From Spartinivicinus poritis (GTDB taxonomy: Bacteria > Pseudomonadota > Gammaproteobacteria > Pseudomonadales > Zooshikellaceae): 64,000 bases of DNA. This document shows positions 26,864-36,083 of this stretch, in pieces. Position 1 is the stretch's first letter. Each line of letters opens with the position of its first letter. The DNA lies in contig NZ_JAPMOU010000002.1 in assembly GCF_028858535.1 (NCBI RefSeq), positions 124,001-188,000 on the forward strand, written 5' to 3'. The notes beneath the pieces were generated by a model, which worked only from the letters and a program-made list of their open reading frames with translations, did not search any database and was not told the origin of the DNA. The position numbers and the translations under genes were made by a program.

Positions 26864-27610
26864 ATGAGAACTTTCCTGCTAGCTATCTGTATTAGCCTCC
26901 TCCCCCTTGCATCATATGCAATAAATAAAGAATTCGATTATTTATTTGCCACTGACTCATGGCCTCCCTATTACGGTGCAACACTTAAAGATGGAGGCTT
27001 TTTTTCTGTCATTGTTAAAGAGGCCTATCGTATACAAGGCAAAAAAGTGAGGATTTTATATACATCATGGAAGCGCGCATTTGAACTCACTAAGCAGGGT
27101 AAGTATGAAGGTATTCTTGGCATTTACTATCTGCCTGAAAGAGAAAAGTACTTCCTTTACTCATCCGCAATAACACATAGTAAGCAATATCTATTCAGCA
27201 AAATATCAAGCAATATTAGCTTTAAAACATTACAAGACCTAAGCCCTTATAGAATAGGTATAGTAAGAGGATATCACTACTCTGATGAGTTTGATAAAGC
27301 TGATTATCTAAGCAAGCATGAAGAAGTCAGCACAAAGAAAGTCATTAAACTTCTATTATTAGGTAGACTAGAATTAATCGCCGCAGATAGACGCGTAATG
27401 AAATACTATGTTTCTACTAAATACCACGAATTAGTTAATAAATATAAAGAGCATCCTCTGATGCTTAAGAGCATAACTGTACATCTTGCGATCTCTAAGG
27501 CTATTCCCAACGTTGAACAACTTCACCAAGAGTTCGAAGCTGGTTTTGCTATTATGAAAAAGCAAGGTTTAGATAAAGCTATCATGCTTAAGTATGGTTT
27601 TAGTCCTTGA
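26864..27610 (+). CDS. Periplasmic solute-binding family 3 protein (orphan)
   Basis: A 248-residue exported protein from the ATG at 26864 (a TTG two codons earlier is possible). The signal peptide FLLAICISLLPLASYA leads to EFDYLFATDSWPPYYGATLKDG. It then has VRILYTSWKRAFELTKQGKY, LSPYRIGIVRGYHYSDEF and KVIKLLLLGRLELIAADRRV, the same motif order as the preceding gene. The first-lobe start is atypical (EFDYLFATD where others have an I-x-I-x-T-G-E strand). No transporter genes adjoin. Its ligand cannot be inferred. Confidence 0.78.
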   Translation: MRTFLLAICISLLPLASYAINKEFDYLFATDSWPPYYGATLKDGGFFSVIVKEAYRIQGKKVRILYTSWKRAFELTKQGKYEGILGIYYLPEREKYFLYSSAITHSKQYLFSKISSNISFKTLQDLSPYRIGIVRGYHYSDEFDKADYLSKHEEVSTKKVIKLLLLGRLELIAADRRVMKYYVSTKYHELVNKYKEHPLMLKSITVHLAISKAIPNVEQLHQEFEAGFAIMKKQGLDKAIMLKYGFSP

Positions 27611-27667
27611 TTTACTTTTCATTAGAGTTTGAAGGCCCCATGTGCTAGCTGATGGGTAACAATTCCT

Positions 27668-28444
27668 TTATTTTGCATACACATTATTAACTAGGTCATC
27701 GAAGTAGTATTTTTCATATTTCCCTGAATCTATAAACTTACTAAGCCCTTTATTAAACAAACTCATTATCTCTTTATTTTTTTCTATTTTATTAGACAGC
27801 AACAAATATGCTCCTTGTTTTTTTAATGGTTGATTATGATTAGTAAATAACTGAACCATTGTCTTTGGAAAAAATTTATTTATCTCAAAATATCCCACAC
27901 TTAAGTCATGAGGGAAAATATCGATCCTATTTTTTAGTAACATTTTTAAGTTTTGCAGGTCAGACTTTACTCTAACCACTTGCAAGCTACCATTAGATTC
28001 AGCATCCATGAATTCCTGACCATAGTTATAGCCAATCGTAGCGCCTATTCTCAACCCATGTAAATCATTAAAGCTGTTCCAATCAAACTGACGATTTTTC
28101 AAGTGAAAAAATACAAATGTTATATAGCCTATAGGTTGATTGCTGAATAAAAACTCCTTTTCTCTTTCTGCCGTTTTAAACCATAGAAAAGTTCCATGCA
28201 CTCTGCCCTTCTTAGCATCCTCTATAGACCTAGCCCAAACTTGAAACCTGTAATTGACTTTTACTCCAACTGAGGCAAACACATCGGTGATTAACCTAGG
28301 TGTTACTCCATTATATTTTAGTTTCTCAGAAACATAAGGTGGCCACTCACCACCAGACAAAGTGATGTTTAGTTCAGCATTAGCTTGGATAGAAAGCATA
28401 GTTAATACTATGTAAAAAAACTTCATTACTGACTTAACCAGCAT
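27668..28444 (-). CDS. Periplasmic solute-binding family 3 protein (orphan)
   Basis: A 258-residue exported protein. After a signal peptide (FYIVLTMLSIQANA) comes LNITLSGGEWPPYVSEKLKYNG, then VNYRFQVWARSIEDAKKGRVHGTFLWFKTAEREKEFLFS and LHGLRIGATIGYNYGQEFMDAE. The last part, LLKNRIDIFPHDLSVGYFEI, matches the 25960 protein closely (RNRLDIFVTGSVAGYSLL). It is convergent with the 26864 gene, so the trio arose by duplication with one inversion. Start alternatives at M7 (MKFFYIV) would give a cleaner signal peptide. Confidence 0.8.
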   Translation of the reverse strand: MLVKSVMKFFYIVLTMLSIQANAELNITLSGGEWPPYVSEKLKYNGVTPRLITDVFASVGVKVNYRFQVWARSIEDAKKGRVHGTFLWFKTAEREKEFLFSNQPIGYITFVFFHLKNRQFDWNSFNDLHGLRIGATIGYNYGQEFMDAESNGSLQVVRVKSDLQNLKMLLKNRIDIFPHDLSVGYFEINKFFPKTMVQLFTNHNQPLKKQGAYLLLSNKIEKNKEIMSLFNKGLSKFIDSGKYEKYYFDDLVNNVYAK

Positions 28445-28492
28445 TAGTTACCTAGGTTTATCTATAGTAGATTAGATGACAGTCTTCCACTT

Positions 28493-28827
28493 TTACCTAT
28501 CTGACCACCCTCCAACGTCAAAATTAGGACAGGTTTTCTTAGAGTCTAAGTCTCGATGCCTGCATATCTCGGCCAGCGGGAGCTTGTTTTTCCATTTGGT
28601 TAATATGTGTAGTTGATCCGGTGTAAACGCTTCACGACCAACCAAGTAAACACCTAAGCTATGGCTGTTATGCCCACCTGGTCAGAACTCTGGACAGCCA
28701 TTCTCGATCGCCGTATAACCTTGTGGTAGCCGATCCCCGACCAGTTCCGTAGGTGTATACCAGCAGCTGTCATGTCATGGTCGTCTGGCGTATCTGAGCA
28801 ATGGACGACAAGTTTTGTTATTTTCAT
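28493..28827 (-). pseudogene. Decayed T7-lysozyme-like endolysin (N-acetylmuramoyl-L-alanine amidase)
   Basis: From the ATG at 28827 the minus strand reads MKITKLVVHCSDTPDD..., then TAAGIHLRNWSGIGYHKVIRR, the Amidase_2 start with its first zinc histidine. Near 28703-28712 the frame shifts and continues IENGCPEF, stop (28682-28684), PGGHNSHSLGVYLVGREAFTP, KWKNKLPLAEICRHRDLDSK and KTCPNFDVGGW to a stop at 28493-28495. All family landmarks remain (HNSHSLG, HRDLDSKKTCPNFDV), so one frameshift and one nonsense change inactivated a phage endolysin of T7 lysozyme type. No other phage gene is next to it. Confidence 0.85.
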
Positions 28828-28841
28828 GATTTTTTAGGTAT

Positions 28842-28866
28842 ATAAAAAGCCCCTAAAGAGGGGCTT
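28842..28866 (-). terminator. Terminator of the small cysteine-rich gene
   Basis: On the minus strand AAGCCCCT / AGGGGCTT (28859-28866 and 28847-28854) form an 8-bp stem with a 4-nt loop, followed by a T-run ending TTTTTATA. It lies 60 bp beyond the stop of the gene at 28926. Confidence 0.75.
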
Positions 28867-28925
28867 AAGTAGTGATTATTTATAACTGAAAGAGTTGTCT
28901 TTTGTAAATTTATCAATAAGCTACA

Positions 28926-29237
28926 TTAGGCAGGACGCTTGCCATCAGAGCATATAAGTGTAGGACAAATCCCACCATTATTAGATAGAATACCAGGTCT
29001 TGTAGGATCATTATCACATGTCAAGCTAGGGCAAAACTTTTCAGAGGCAATCTTAATTGGTTGAGAAACTATACCAGGCCGACCGTTACCGCGACCCACT
29101 GCAATGTTAGCAAAGCTATCTAACTCTTTAATCTTCAAGTCAAGTGTTCCACCACAACTCGTTATTCTGTCCAAGCAATCTGCATTTACAGTAGTTACTG
29201 TTGTTATAGCTAAGGCAAGTAAAACCTTTTTCAGCAT
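28926..29237 (-). CDS. Small exported six-cysteine protein
   Basis: A 103-residue protein I do not recognise. The signal peptide (MLKKVLLALAITTVTTVNA) is followed by a mature part of about 84 residues with cysteines at 21, 28, 69, 74, 91 and 96, which fall in three close pairs and suggest three disulfides. The C-terminal half has a loose repeat: RPGI...FCPSLTCDND, then RPGI...ICPTLICSDG, then RPA. A ribosome site (GGAGTAAC) lies upstream and a good terminator downstream. Secreted small disulfide proteins may be toxins, adhesins or inhibitors, but nothing here chooses among them. Confidence 0.65.
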   Translation of the reverse strand: MLKKVLLALAITTVTTVNADCLDRITSCGGTLDLKIKELDSFANIAVGRGNGRPGIVSQPIKIASEKFCPSLTCDNDPTRPGILSNNGGICPTLICSDGKRPA

Positions 29238-29468
29238 GTTTTGTTACTCCGTACATTATTTTTTGAGCAATTGCTCCACTACATTTTGAGATATATGATT
29301 GTCAATGTCAACTATATGCTCTTTCATTTACTAAAGAATCAAAACGCGGTGGCTAACAGTTTTTTCATAATTGCTTCTTTTGTTTTGATGTAAGGAGCGC
29401 GGATTATACGACTTAGAATGTATATATAAATATGACAACCAAGATGCCAATTATATATTCAGGGATAT

Positions 29469-29496
29469 AAATAGCCCCAACATTGTAGGACTATTT
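29469..29496 (-). terminator. Possible terminator of the lectin gene
   Basis: AAATAG (29469-29474) and CTATTT (29491-29496) plus two inner G-C pairs form an imperfect stem 16 bp beyond the lectin stop; on the minus strand it is followed by ATATCCC. Weak. Confidence 0.3.
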
Positions 29497-29511
29497 ATTA
29501 ATTAACAATTT

Positions 29512-30006
29512 CTACATCTTTTCTAAGTACCAAAGTTGATCAAATCGCCCATGACAATTTAGTGCATAAATTTTACCACTATTTCTACCAATATTTAGAC
29601 ACTGGCCTGCCATCGATTGAATAACATACATCTGACGTCCATTATGCTGTGAGTGCTCCCTTAATACCCACTGATACTTTGGTACTGTGTGAGGACAATT
29701 AATTTCCAAAGGAGCATATTTACTTGACTCTGCATCAACTAAGCATCCATAGTTCACGCTTGAGTAAATATTTACAACCTCTTTATTGTCAGGTGTAACA
29801 TCTCCCGTTGGCTGAATATCCCATGTAAAATTTGATATCGAATTAAAAGAACAAGTATTTTTCCCTATAACACCAGAGCCAGACCCACGGTACTCCAAAC
29901 AAAGATTCCGGTGCTTTGACTTAATTTGATATAGCTCTGAGTAGGCAGAGGGAGCTACCAGTATCGCTACAAAAGTAGAAATGGTTGTTAAGCGTTTTAA
30001 ATTCAC
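29512..30006 (-). CDS. Exported ricin-type beta-trefoil lectin
   Basis: A 164-residue protein with a signal peptide (about 1-23) followed by a single beta-trefoil. The three subdomain repeats carry the Q-x-W-like motifs FTWDIQ (about 64), YQWVLR (about 111) and DQLWYL (about 157). Each is preceded by a cysteine-containing strand (NLCLEYRG, YGCLVDAES, GQCLNIGRN). Such domains bind galactose-type sugars. No catalytic domain is attached, so it may act as a free secreted lectin or as a toxin-like subunit; its partner, if any, is not obvious here. Confidence 0.82.
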   Translation of the reverse strand: MNLKRLTTISTFVAILVAPSAYSELYQIKSKHRNLCLEYRGSGSGVIGKNTCSFNSISNFTWDIQPTGDVTPDNKEVVNIYSSVNYGCLVDAESSKYAPLEINCPHTVPKYQWVLREHSQHNGRQMYVIQSMAGQCLNIGRNSGKIYALNCHGRFDQLWYLEKM

Positions 30007-30876
30007 TCTTACTCCTTAATATATTTATAGTTCCAAAAAGAAGCCAAGTGTACAAGAATTCAAATCAATTATCCTAATAAAAAAGCGCCACTAGTTTTTA
30101 TTAACTTGATATTGGATCATCGATAAACAGCTATTCAAGTCAGGGTATATGTTTCCTAAGAACTGTAAGCCATTTACCCATAGCTTGTGGTAAGAGATAA
30201 TTACATCTTCTTCTGTAATGAATTTCAGGGCATTGAATAGTGCAAGCTCTTGTAAAGAATATAAAACTGTTTGTGATATATTAATGGCCTATGTTTCGCT
30301 TTAGCAGTAAGATAACAATGTGAGACTGCATTTATACATTTTAATTTAGCTAACTGACGTGGAACATTGCCTTGGCTCCTATTAAATAATACACATAAGC
30401 TGTGCGATAATAGCTTGTGGGTCATTCGATTAGTCAAGCTCCATAGTGTTCTGCCTTTGGTTCGCTGAATAGTAAACCTTTCTACTAGCTGATCAATCAT
30501 GTTATCTCTAAAACGGTGTTTCTAGCTATCCCTGTTTTCGCAAAACTTAGGATGGGGTTAGGGCTTGTCATTTCAAGTTAATAAAAGTCGAGCATCGCGT
30601 AAATTTCTAGCTAGCAGTATCCATTCAGACTACATAGTCGTATTTAACGATTCCTTTTTATTTACTTTTAGCGTCAGCTTATTTAAAACAATGTAATGAC
30701 ACGCTCAGCAAAACGCTGCTTATGGTCATGAAGTAAACAATGATTAGAGGTGCACTAAAGAATAACAAAACAGTTGTAAGCAACAGGGTGTTGTGTGTTG
30801 TTCCCTTCCGATAAAAAACCCATTGAAGGGTATAAATTCCTAATAATGAATAACAATAAATAAATAAGGAGCTTGA
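30007..30876. other. Long intergenic region upstream of the M6 proteases
   Basis: About 870 bp. It contains a probable transposase remnant at 30225-30500 and otherwise shows AT-rich sequence with no clear gene. The last 100 bp before 30877 should contain the promoter of the first M6 gene; AAGGAG at 30866-30871 is its ribosome site. Confidence 0.55.
30225..30500 (-). pseudogene. Probable C-terminal remnant of a transposase
   Basis: The minus strand encodes a 91-residue frame beginning QLVERFTIQRTKGRTLWSLT then NRMTHKLLSHSLCVLFNRSQGN and a QLAKLKCI segment. The pattern of a short basic helix, an R-x-LWSL-x-x-R stretch and a hydrophobic K-LLSH-LCVLFN helix resembles the end of DDE transposases such as IS982- or IS4-type enzymes. 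The catalytic part is absent and no terminal repeats were found. The assignment is by pattern memory and should be treated as tentative. Confidence 0.42.
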
Positions 30877-33207
30877 ATGTTCAGACTGTCGTCTATTTCG
30901 CTATTAGCGAGTAGTCTAATGGTGGGGGCTACTTGTGCTGCCAGCCCTACTTTACCCCACTCAACTGCCGATTTAGCTATTGCTGACGAAGTGGGTATCA
31001 CTAAACTATTAAAAAAAACCGGGCGTTTACATCAGGATGCAAGCCCTTCAGAAGCGTCAAAAGCCGTATTAGCTTATTTAAAAGAAACAGAATCAAAAAC
31101 CTTGCAAATGATACCTGGCGAATTGGATCGACAAGCATTAACACGTCATAAGCAACGGTTAAAACAAGCTCAGCAATTTCAGTATCAACAAGCCGGGCAA
31201 TTGCCTACTTACCCTGGACAATTAAATAACCAACAACAAACCCAACAATATCAAGGTAAAAAAACTCAAGATAAAGTGTTGGCATTATTAATTGAGTTTC
31301 CAGATTATAAACATAATGAAGTGGGGCCTGAGGATACTGAGCGCTATTATCCTGATTATAATATTCCCCATTACACCCGACTGTTATTTTCTGATTCAGG
31401 TTATTCTGGACCAAACCAAGAAAAACTGATTTCCATGCGTCAATATTATGAGCAGCAATCAGGCAACAGTTATAGCGTTGATGGCCAAGTCGTTGGTTGG
31501 TATATGGCCAAAAATCCCGCTAAATACTATGGTGAAGGTCGCCCTGACCCGAAAGTACCTGACTTGGTTAGGGAAGCGCTTGCTGCGGCTGCTCTAGACC
31601 CTAGCATTGATTTAACTCAGTTTGACCAAGAAGATCGCTATGACTATGACAATGATGGCGATTTACGTGAGCCCGATGGCATTATTGATCATTTGATGGT
31701 CTTTCACTCCAGTGTGGGGCAAGAAAGTGGCGGTGGTGATTTAGGGGAAAATGCTATTTGGTCACATCGTTCGAATTTACGTCAGGTTTATAAAATCCCT
31801 GGCTCTGAAATGTCTGCCTATGATTACACTATTCAACCCATTGATGCTGCTGCTGGAGTATGTGCCCATGAATACGCCCATGACTTAGGTTTACCCGATG
31901 AATACGACACCCATCGTGATAGTAAGGGTGAGCCCATTGCTTATTGGTCAATTATGTCCAGTGGTAGCCATGGTGGTAAAATCAGAGGTACAGAGCCTAC
32001 TGGGTTTAGTCCCTGGGCACGGCAGTATTTACAAGCGAATTTAGGAGGTAATTGGCTATCTGGTACTAGTGTTAACATGGATGAACTCAATAGTCGTGGT
32101 TTAACCTTTTTATTAGACCAGGCTAATGAAAAAGCGGAGTATCTTGATGTCGTAAGGGTAAATCTCCCCCCTGAAAAAGTCGTGGTTAATCAACCCTATC
32201 AAGGGGAAAAAGAATACTTCAGTGGTCGTGGTGATGAATTAAATCAGCTAATGAGTATTGAATTGGATTTAACTACAGCTCAGGCCCCTGTACTGGAGTT
32301 TAAAGCCTGGTATCAAATCGAGCAGGATTATGACTATGCAAGGATCTTGGTTAATGGCACCCCTATTCCTGGTAATTTAACGACTCATGAAGACCCTCAT
32401 GAGATTGGTCATGGTTGGGGCATTACTGGACATTCTGATGGCTGGGTGGATGTCAGTTTTGATTTATCCAAATTCAGAGGCCATAAAATAACCTTAAGCT
32501 TTAACTATTTGACCGATGTAGGCACATCTGAAGCTGGTTTTTACGTAGATAATATTACCATCATTGATAATGACCAACTGTTATTGGAGGATAATGCTGA
32601 GGGTGACAGTGTCTTTACTATGCAGGGATTTGCAGTAGATCCTGGATATTTTATGGCTGATCAATACTATTTATTAGAGTGGCGTAACCATGAAGGCGTT
32701 GACCAAGGTTTAAAGCATATTAGTTTCAATAATGAATTAATGACTTACGATCCTGGACTAGTGGTTTGGTTTGCCAATGATAAATACACGAATAATTGGG
32801 TGGGTGTACATCCTGGTGAAGGCTTTTTAGGTGTCGTTGATGCTGACCAGTCTGTATTGCGCTGGGAAAAAGAGTCTGATGCGCAAGTGGCTTCTACTCG
32901 TTTTCAAATGAGAGACGCTGCCCTTAGTTTAACCTGGCAGCAGTCACCACTTAATCTTACCTCAAGTGATGGTTATACATTACAAGACCATCAGCTTTAT
33001 AACACGGCTACCTTCTTTGACTTATTTGATTATATGAATAAAGAAATACCTGATGCTGGTCGTATTTTACCGAAATATGGGTTATTGATAGAAGTCATTG
33101 ATCAAGCAGAAGATATGAGTGCAGCCGCTATTAGAGTCAGTTATGGATTAGACGATAATACAGCCCAACAAAATCAGCAAGAAACCCAACAACAATTATC
33201 ACTATAA
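30877..33207 (+). CDS. M6 family (immune inhibitor A-like) secreted metalloprotease, copy 1
   Basis: A 776-residue exported protease. The signal peptide (to about 22, GATCAA) is followed by a prodomain with KLLKKTGRLHQDASPSE (about 44-60), then a Gln-rich linker. The M6 catalytic domain begins at VLALLIEFPDYKHN and carries the zinc motif HEYAHDLGLPDEYD (H331, H335), where the family usually has HExGH. A long C-terminal part includes acidic DYDNDGD-type calcium loops and beta-sandwich segments (GFYVDNITIID). The tail is Gln-rich. It is a tandem paralogue of the next gene. Targets are probably host or dead-tissue proteins. A strong terminator follows. Confidence 0.92.
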   Translation: MFRLSSISLLASSLMVGATCAASPTLPHSTADLAIADEVGITKLLKKTGRLHQDASPSEASKAVLAYLKETESKTLQMIPGELDRQALTRHKQRLKQAQQFQYQQAGQLPTYPGQLNNQQQTQQYQGKKTQDKVLALLIEFPDYKHNEVGPEDTERYYPDYNIPHYTRLLFSDSGYSGPNQEKLISMRQYYEQQSGNSYSVDGQVVGWYMAKNPAKYYGEGRPDPKVPDLVREALAAAALDPSIDLTQFDQEDRYDYDNDGDLREPDGIIDHLMVFHSSVGQESGGGDLGENAIWSHRSNLRQVYKIPGSEMSAYDYTIQPIDAAAGVCAHEYAHDLGLPDEYDTHRDSKGEPIAYWSIMSSGSHGGKIRGTEPTGFSPWARQYLQANLGGNWLSGTSVNMDELNSRGLTFLLDQANEKAEYLDVVRVNLPPEKVVVNQPYQGEKEYFSGRGDELNQLMSIELDLTTAQAPVLEFKAWYQIEQDYDYARILVNGTPIPGNLTTHEDPHEIGHGWGITGHSDGWVDVSFDLSKFRGHKITLSFNYLTDVGTSEAGFYVDNITIIDNDQLLLEDNAEGDSVFTMQGFAVDPGYFMADQYYLLEWRNHEGVDQGLKHISFNNELMTYDPGLVVWFANDKYTNNWVGVHPGEGFLGVVDADQSVLRWEKESDAQVASTRFQMRDAALSLTWQQSPLNLTSSDGYTLQDHQLYNTATFFDLFDYMNKEIPDAGRILPKYGLLIEVIDQAEDMSAAAIRVSYGLDDNTAQQNQQETQQQLSL

Positions 33208-33241
33208 AGCAACTAATTTGAGAGTTTAAAAGCCAGTAGTA

Positions 33242-33276
33242 AAACAAAGCAGCCTAATAGGCTGCTTTGTTTTTTC
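33242..33276 (+). terminator. Strong terminator of M6 protease copy 1
   Basis: AAACAAAGCAGCCT (33242-33255) pairs with AGGCTGCTTTGTTT (33259-33272) around a 3-nt loop and runs into TTTTTTC. Confidence 0.9.
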
Positions 33277-33719
33277 TAAATTTTAAATATCTAAAATAAA
33301 GTGCGACCAAATAGTCATAATAGTTTTCTTTTTAAGCGATTTTAAAAAGAGCACATATTTTTTGTAGCATACTTTACTACTTTAGGTTAATTGACTGAGG
33401 CTACTTTTAATTAATTTAAGTATCTCCTTACCGTTAGCATAAAGAGTATAAATATTCAGAAATAATTCGTTACGATTGCCCGACAATAGTTACTTAGTGT
33501 AAGTTCATGTTACTTTTTGCTTGAGTTTTATTGCTTTATTTTGCTATAACCTAACAGGTCGGTCAAAGCGACTGTTTAAACTGTGGTATAACCAACAGTA
33601 AAGGGTATAGCACCATAAAAATATCAACCTAAATGGGTGAGTACCTGTTTCCTACTGTATACCACACGTAGTTTCTACCCTACCGATATACAATAAAAAA
33701 CACATTAGGAGGTTTTAAC
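33277..33719. other. Intergenic promoter region of M6 protease copy 2
   Basis: About 440 bp of AT-rich sequence without ORFs. With a strong terminator before it, the second protease must have its own promoter here. AGGAGG at 33707-33712 is the ribosome site for the GTG at 33720. Confidence 0.55.
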
Positions 33720-36071
33720 GTGTCTTATAAGCGAGTATTTGCTGCTTCGGCAGTAGGCACGCTATTGGCTAGCTCGTTGAGTTTTGCCGCGCCCTTTGAC
33801 AATGGTCAACCATTTGATATGCCGCTGGCTAATGAGGAAAAGCTCATTAGCATGTTAAAAAAATCAGGTAAAATCGATCAAACAGCCACTAACCAAGAAG
33901 CAAAAGCTGTTTTAAAAAACTATTTACAACAACGACAAGCGCAGCATACTACTCAATCGGGAGAACTGGCTCAACAGGCGGCACAATTACAGCAACAGCA
34001 AAAACATCATCTGCAGGTGTTTGACTTTAAGGATTTTCACCAACATTTCCCAAGCAAAAATTTACACTCTATTCAGCTGGAACAATATAAAGGGGGCACT
34101 CGCACTGATAAAGTATTAGCGGTTCTGGTAGAGTTTCCTGACTATAAACATAATGCCGTAGGCCCAGAAGATACGGATATGTATTATGAGGACTACACTG
34201 GTGAGCATTATCAGCAGTTACTGTTTTCTGGTACTGGTTATACAGGCCCTAATGGTAAAAATTTAATTTCCATGCGCCAGTTTTATGAGCAGCAATCAGG
34301 TGGCAGTTATAGTGTTAAAGGTAATGTAGCTGGCTGGTATATGGCGAAAGAGTCAGCCCGTTATTATGGGGATAATGAAAACGAGCCACTAGTGCGAGAG
34401 CTAGTGAGAGAAGCATTAGAAGCGGCAGCAAAAGACCCTAATATTGATCTGAGTGAGTTCGACCAAGAAGACCGTTACGATTACGATAATGATGGTAATT
34501 ATCGGGAGCCTGATGGAGTCGTAGATCATTTAATGATTTTCCATTCCAGTGTGGGTGAAGAAGCTGGCGGTGGTGATTTAGGCGAAGATGCTATTTGGTC
34601 ACATCGCTGGAATTTAGGTAAGATTTTTAAAATTCCAGGTACCTCTAGTGACGTAGACCGATTTGAAGGAATGATGGCTGCTTATGATTACACCATTCAG
34701 CCGATTGATGCTGCTGCTGGTGTATGTGCCCATGAATATGGCCATGACTTGGGCTTACCTGATGAATACGACACTCGCTATACCGGTAAAGGAGAACCTG
34801 TGTCTTATTGGTCAGTTATGTCCAGTGGCAGTTGGGCAGGATTAATTCCCGGTACAGAGCCTACTGGTTTCAGTGCATGGGCAAAACAGTTTTTACAAGC
34901 TAACATGCCCATGAGCAATTGGTTGCATGGTAAAAAGGTTGATTTGGATGATATATCTGTTTGGGGAAATGCCTATTATTTAGATCAGGCTAATGATAAA
35001 GGCTCCAATAATGATGTGGTGCGAATTAATCTTCCGCAAAAAAAGGTGCTGGTGAACAAACCGGCTGAAGGTCAGTATGAATACTTTGGTGGTAAAGCAG
35101 ATGATCTGAATAATCTAATGACAGTTGAGTTGGATCTAACCAAAACCAAAGCACCTGTTTTATTATTTAAAACCTGGTATCAAATTGAAGAAGATTACGA
35201 CTATGGTCGGGTATTGGTTAATGGTAAGCCAATTCCTGGTAATCTAACCACGTTTGAAGACCCTAACGAAATTGGTCATGGCCATGGAATTACAGGGCAG
35301 TCTGATGGCTGGGTAAATGCTAAATTTGACTTGCGTGAATTTGCCGGTCAAACCATTAGTCTTAGCTTCAACTATCTAACGGATGCAGGCACAACTGAAG
35401 CTGGTTTTTATATTGACCAAATCGACGTTAAAGATGGGGGTAGATTATTATTCAGTGACAATGCTGAAGGTGATGTACCCTTTACTTTAGCAGGCTTTAC
35501 TGTCGACCCAGGTTATCTAATGGCTGACCACTATTACTTATTAGAGTGGCGTAACCATGCAGGTGTTGATGTTGGTTTAAAACACATTAACCGTAAAGAT
35601 AATCTGATGGTATTTGATCCTGGTTTGATCGTTTGGTATGTCGATGATAGTTATACGGATAACTGGGTAGGTATTCACCCCGGTGAAGGTTTCCTGGGAG
35701 TAGTAGACTCTGACCAAACTCCCGTGCGTTGGGATGACAATGAAATCGCCGAAACCCGCTATCAAGTCAGAGACGCTGCATTCAGTATGAACTGGTATCA
35801 AACGCCGCTAAAAATTGAAATTGATGACCGGGTGCTTACTGATAGTCAGTTATATAATGTCAGTACTTTCTTTGATTTATTTAACTATGTACACGATGAT
35901 ATTCCTGATGCAGGCCGGAAACTGCCAAAGCATGGGTTATTAATTGAAGTGAATGGACAAAGTGAAGATATGACTGTCGGTCGAGTATTAGTGTCTACTC
36001 CCTTTAGAGGGGCTGGACAAGATCCTTTTCAGTGGTTAGGAAAAGGCTGGTTAGAACAGTTCTCAGATTAA
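33720..36071 (+). CDS. M6 family (immune inhibitor A-like) secreted metalloprotease, copy 2
   Basis: A 783-residue exported protease starting at GTG 33720, seven bases after AGGAGG. Signal peptide to about 24 (SSLSFAA), prodomain with ISMLKKSGKIDQTATNQE (about 41-58), then the M6 domain (VLAVLVEFPDYKHN) with the canonical zinc motif HEYGHDLGLPDEYDT (H338, H342). The remainder follows copy 1 closely (DRYDYDNDGNYREPDG, GWVNAKFDL, WRNHAGVDVGLKHI). The two proteins look roughly two-thirds identical by eye, which marks a tandem duplication. The C-terminus differs (WLGKGWLEQFSD against a Gln-rich tail). Terminated by a strong hairpin. Confidence 0.93.
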   Translation: MSYKRVFAASAVGTLLASSLSFAAPFDNGQPFDMPLANEEKLISMLKKSGKIDQTATNQEAKAVLKNYLQQRQAQHTTQSGELAQQAAQLQQQQKHHLQVFDFKDFHQHFPSKNLHSIQLEQYKGGTRTDKVLAVLVEFPDYKHNAVGPEDTDMYYEDYTGEHYQQLLFSGTGYTGPNGKNLISMRQFYEQQSGGSYSVKGNVAGWYMAKESARYYGDNENEPLVRELVREALEAAAKDPNIDLSEFDQEDRYDYDNDGNYREPDGVVDHLMIFHSSVGEEAGGGDLGEDAIWSHRWNLGKIFKIPGTSSDVDRFEGMMAAYDYTIQPIDAAAGVCAHEYGHDLGLPDEYDTRYTGKGEPVSYWSVMSSGSWAGLIPGTEPTGFSAWAKQFLQANMPMSNWLHGKKVDLDDISVWGNAYYLDQANDKGSNNDVVRINLPQKKVLVNKPAEGQYEYFGGKADDLNNLMTVELDLTKTKAPVLLFKTWYQIEEDYDYGRVLVNGKPIPGNLTTFEDPNEIGHGHGITGQSDGWVNAKFDLREFAGQTISLSFNYLTDAGTTEAGFYIDQIDVKDGGRLLFSDNAEGDVPFTLAGFTVDPGYLMADHYYLLEWRNHAGVDVGLKHINRKDNLMVFDPGLIVWYVDDSYTDNWVGIHPGEGFLGVVDSDQTPVRWDDNEIAETRYQVRDAAFSMNWYQTPLKIEIDDRVLTDSQLYNVSTFFDLFNYVHDDIPDAGRKLPKHGLLIEVNGQSEDMTVGRVLVSTPFRGAGQDPFQWLGKGWLEQFSD

Positions 36072-36083
36072 CCTTCCATGGTA

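Larger units (their letters stand above)
28445..28925. other. Intergenic region holding a decayed endolysin gene
   Basis: No intact gene. Almost the whole stretch is the minus-strand amidase remnant listed next, followed by the terminator of the small cysteine-rich gene. Confidence 0.65.

Noticed and set aside
29104-29289. 61-codon plus-strand ORF opposite the cysteine-rich gene
   Set aside because: A shadow of the minus-strand gene, which has a signal peptide, a ribosome site and a terminator.
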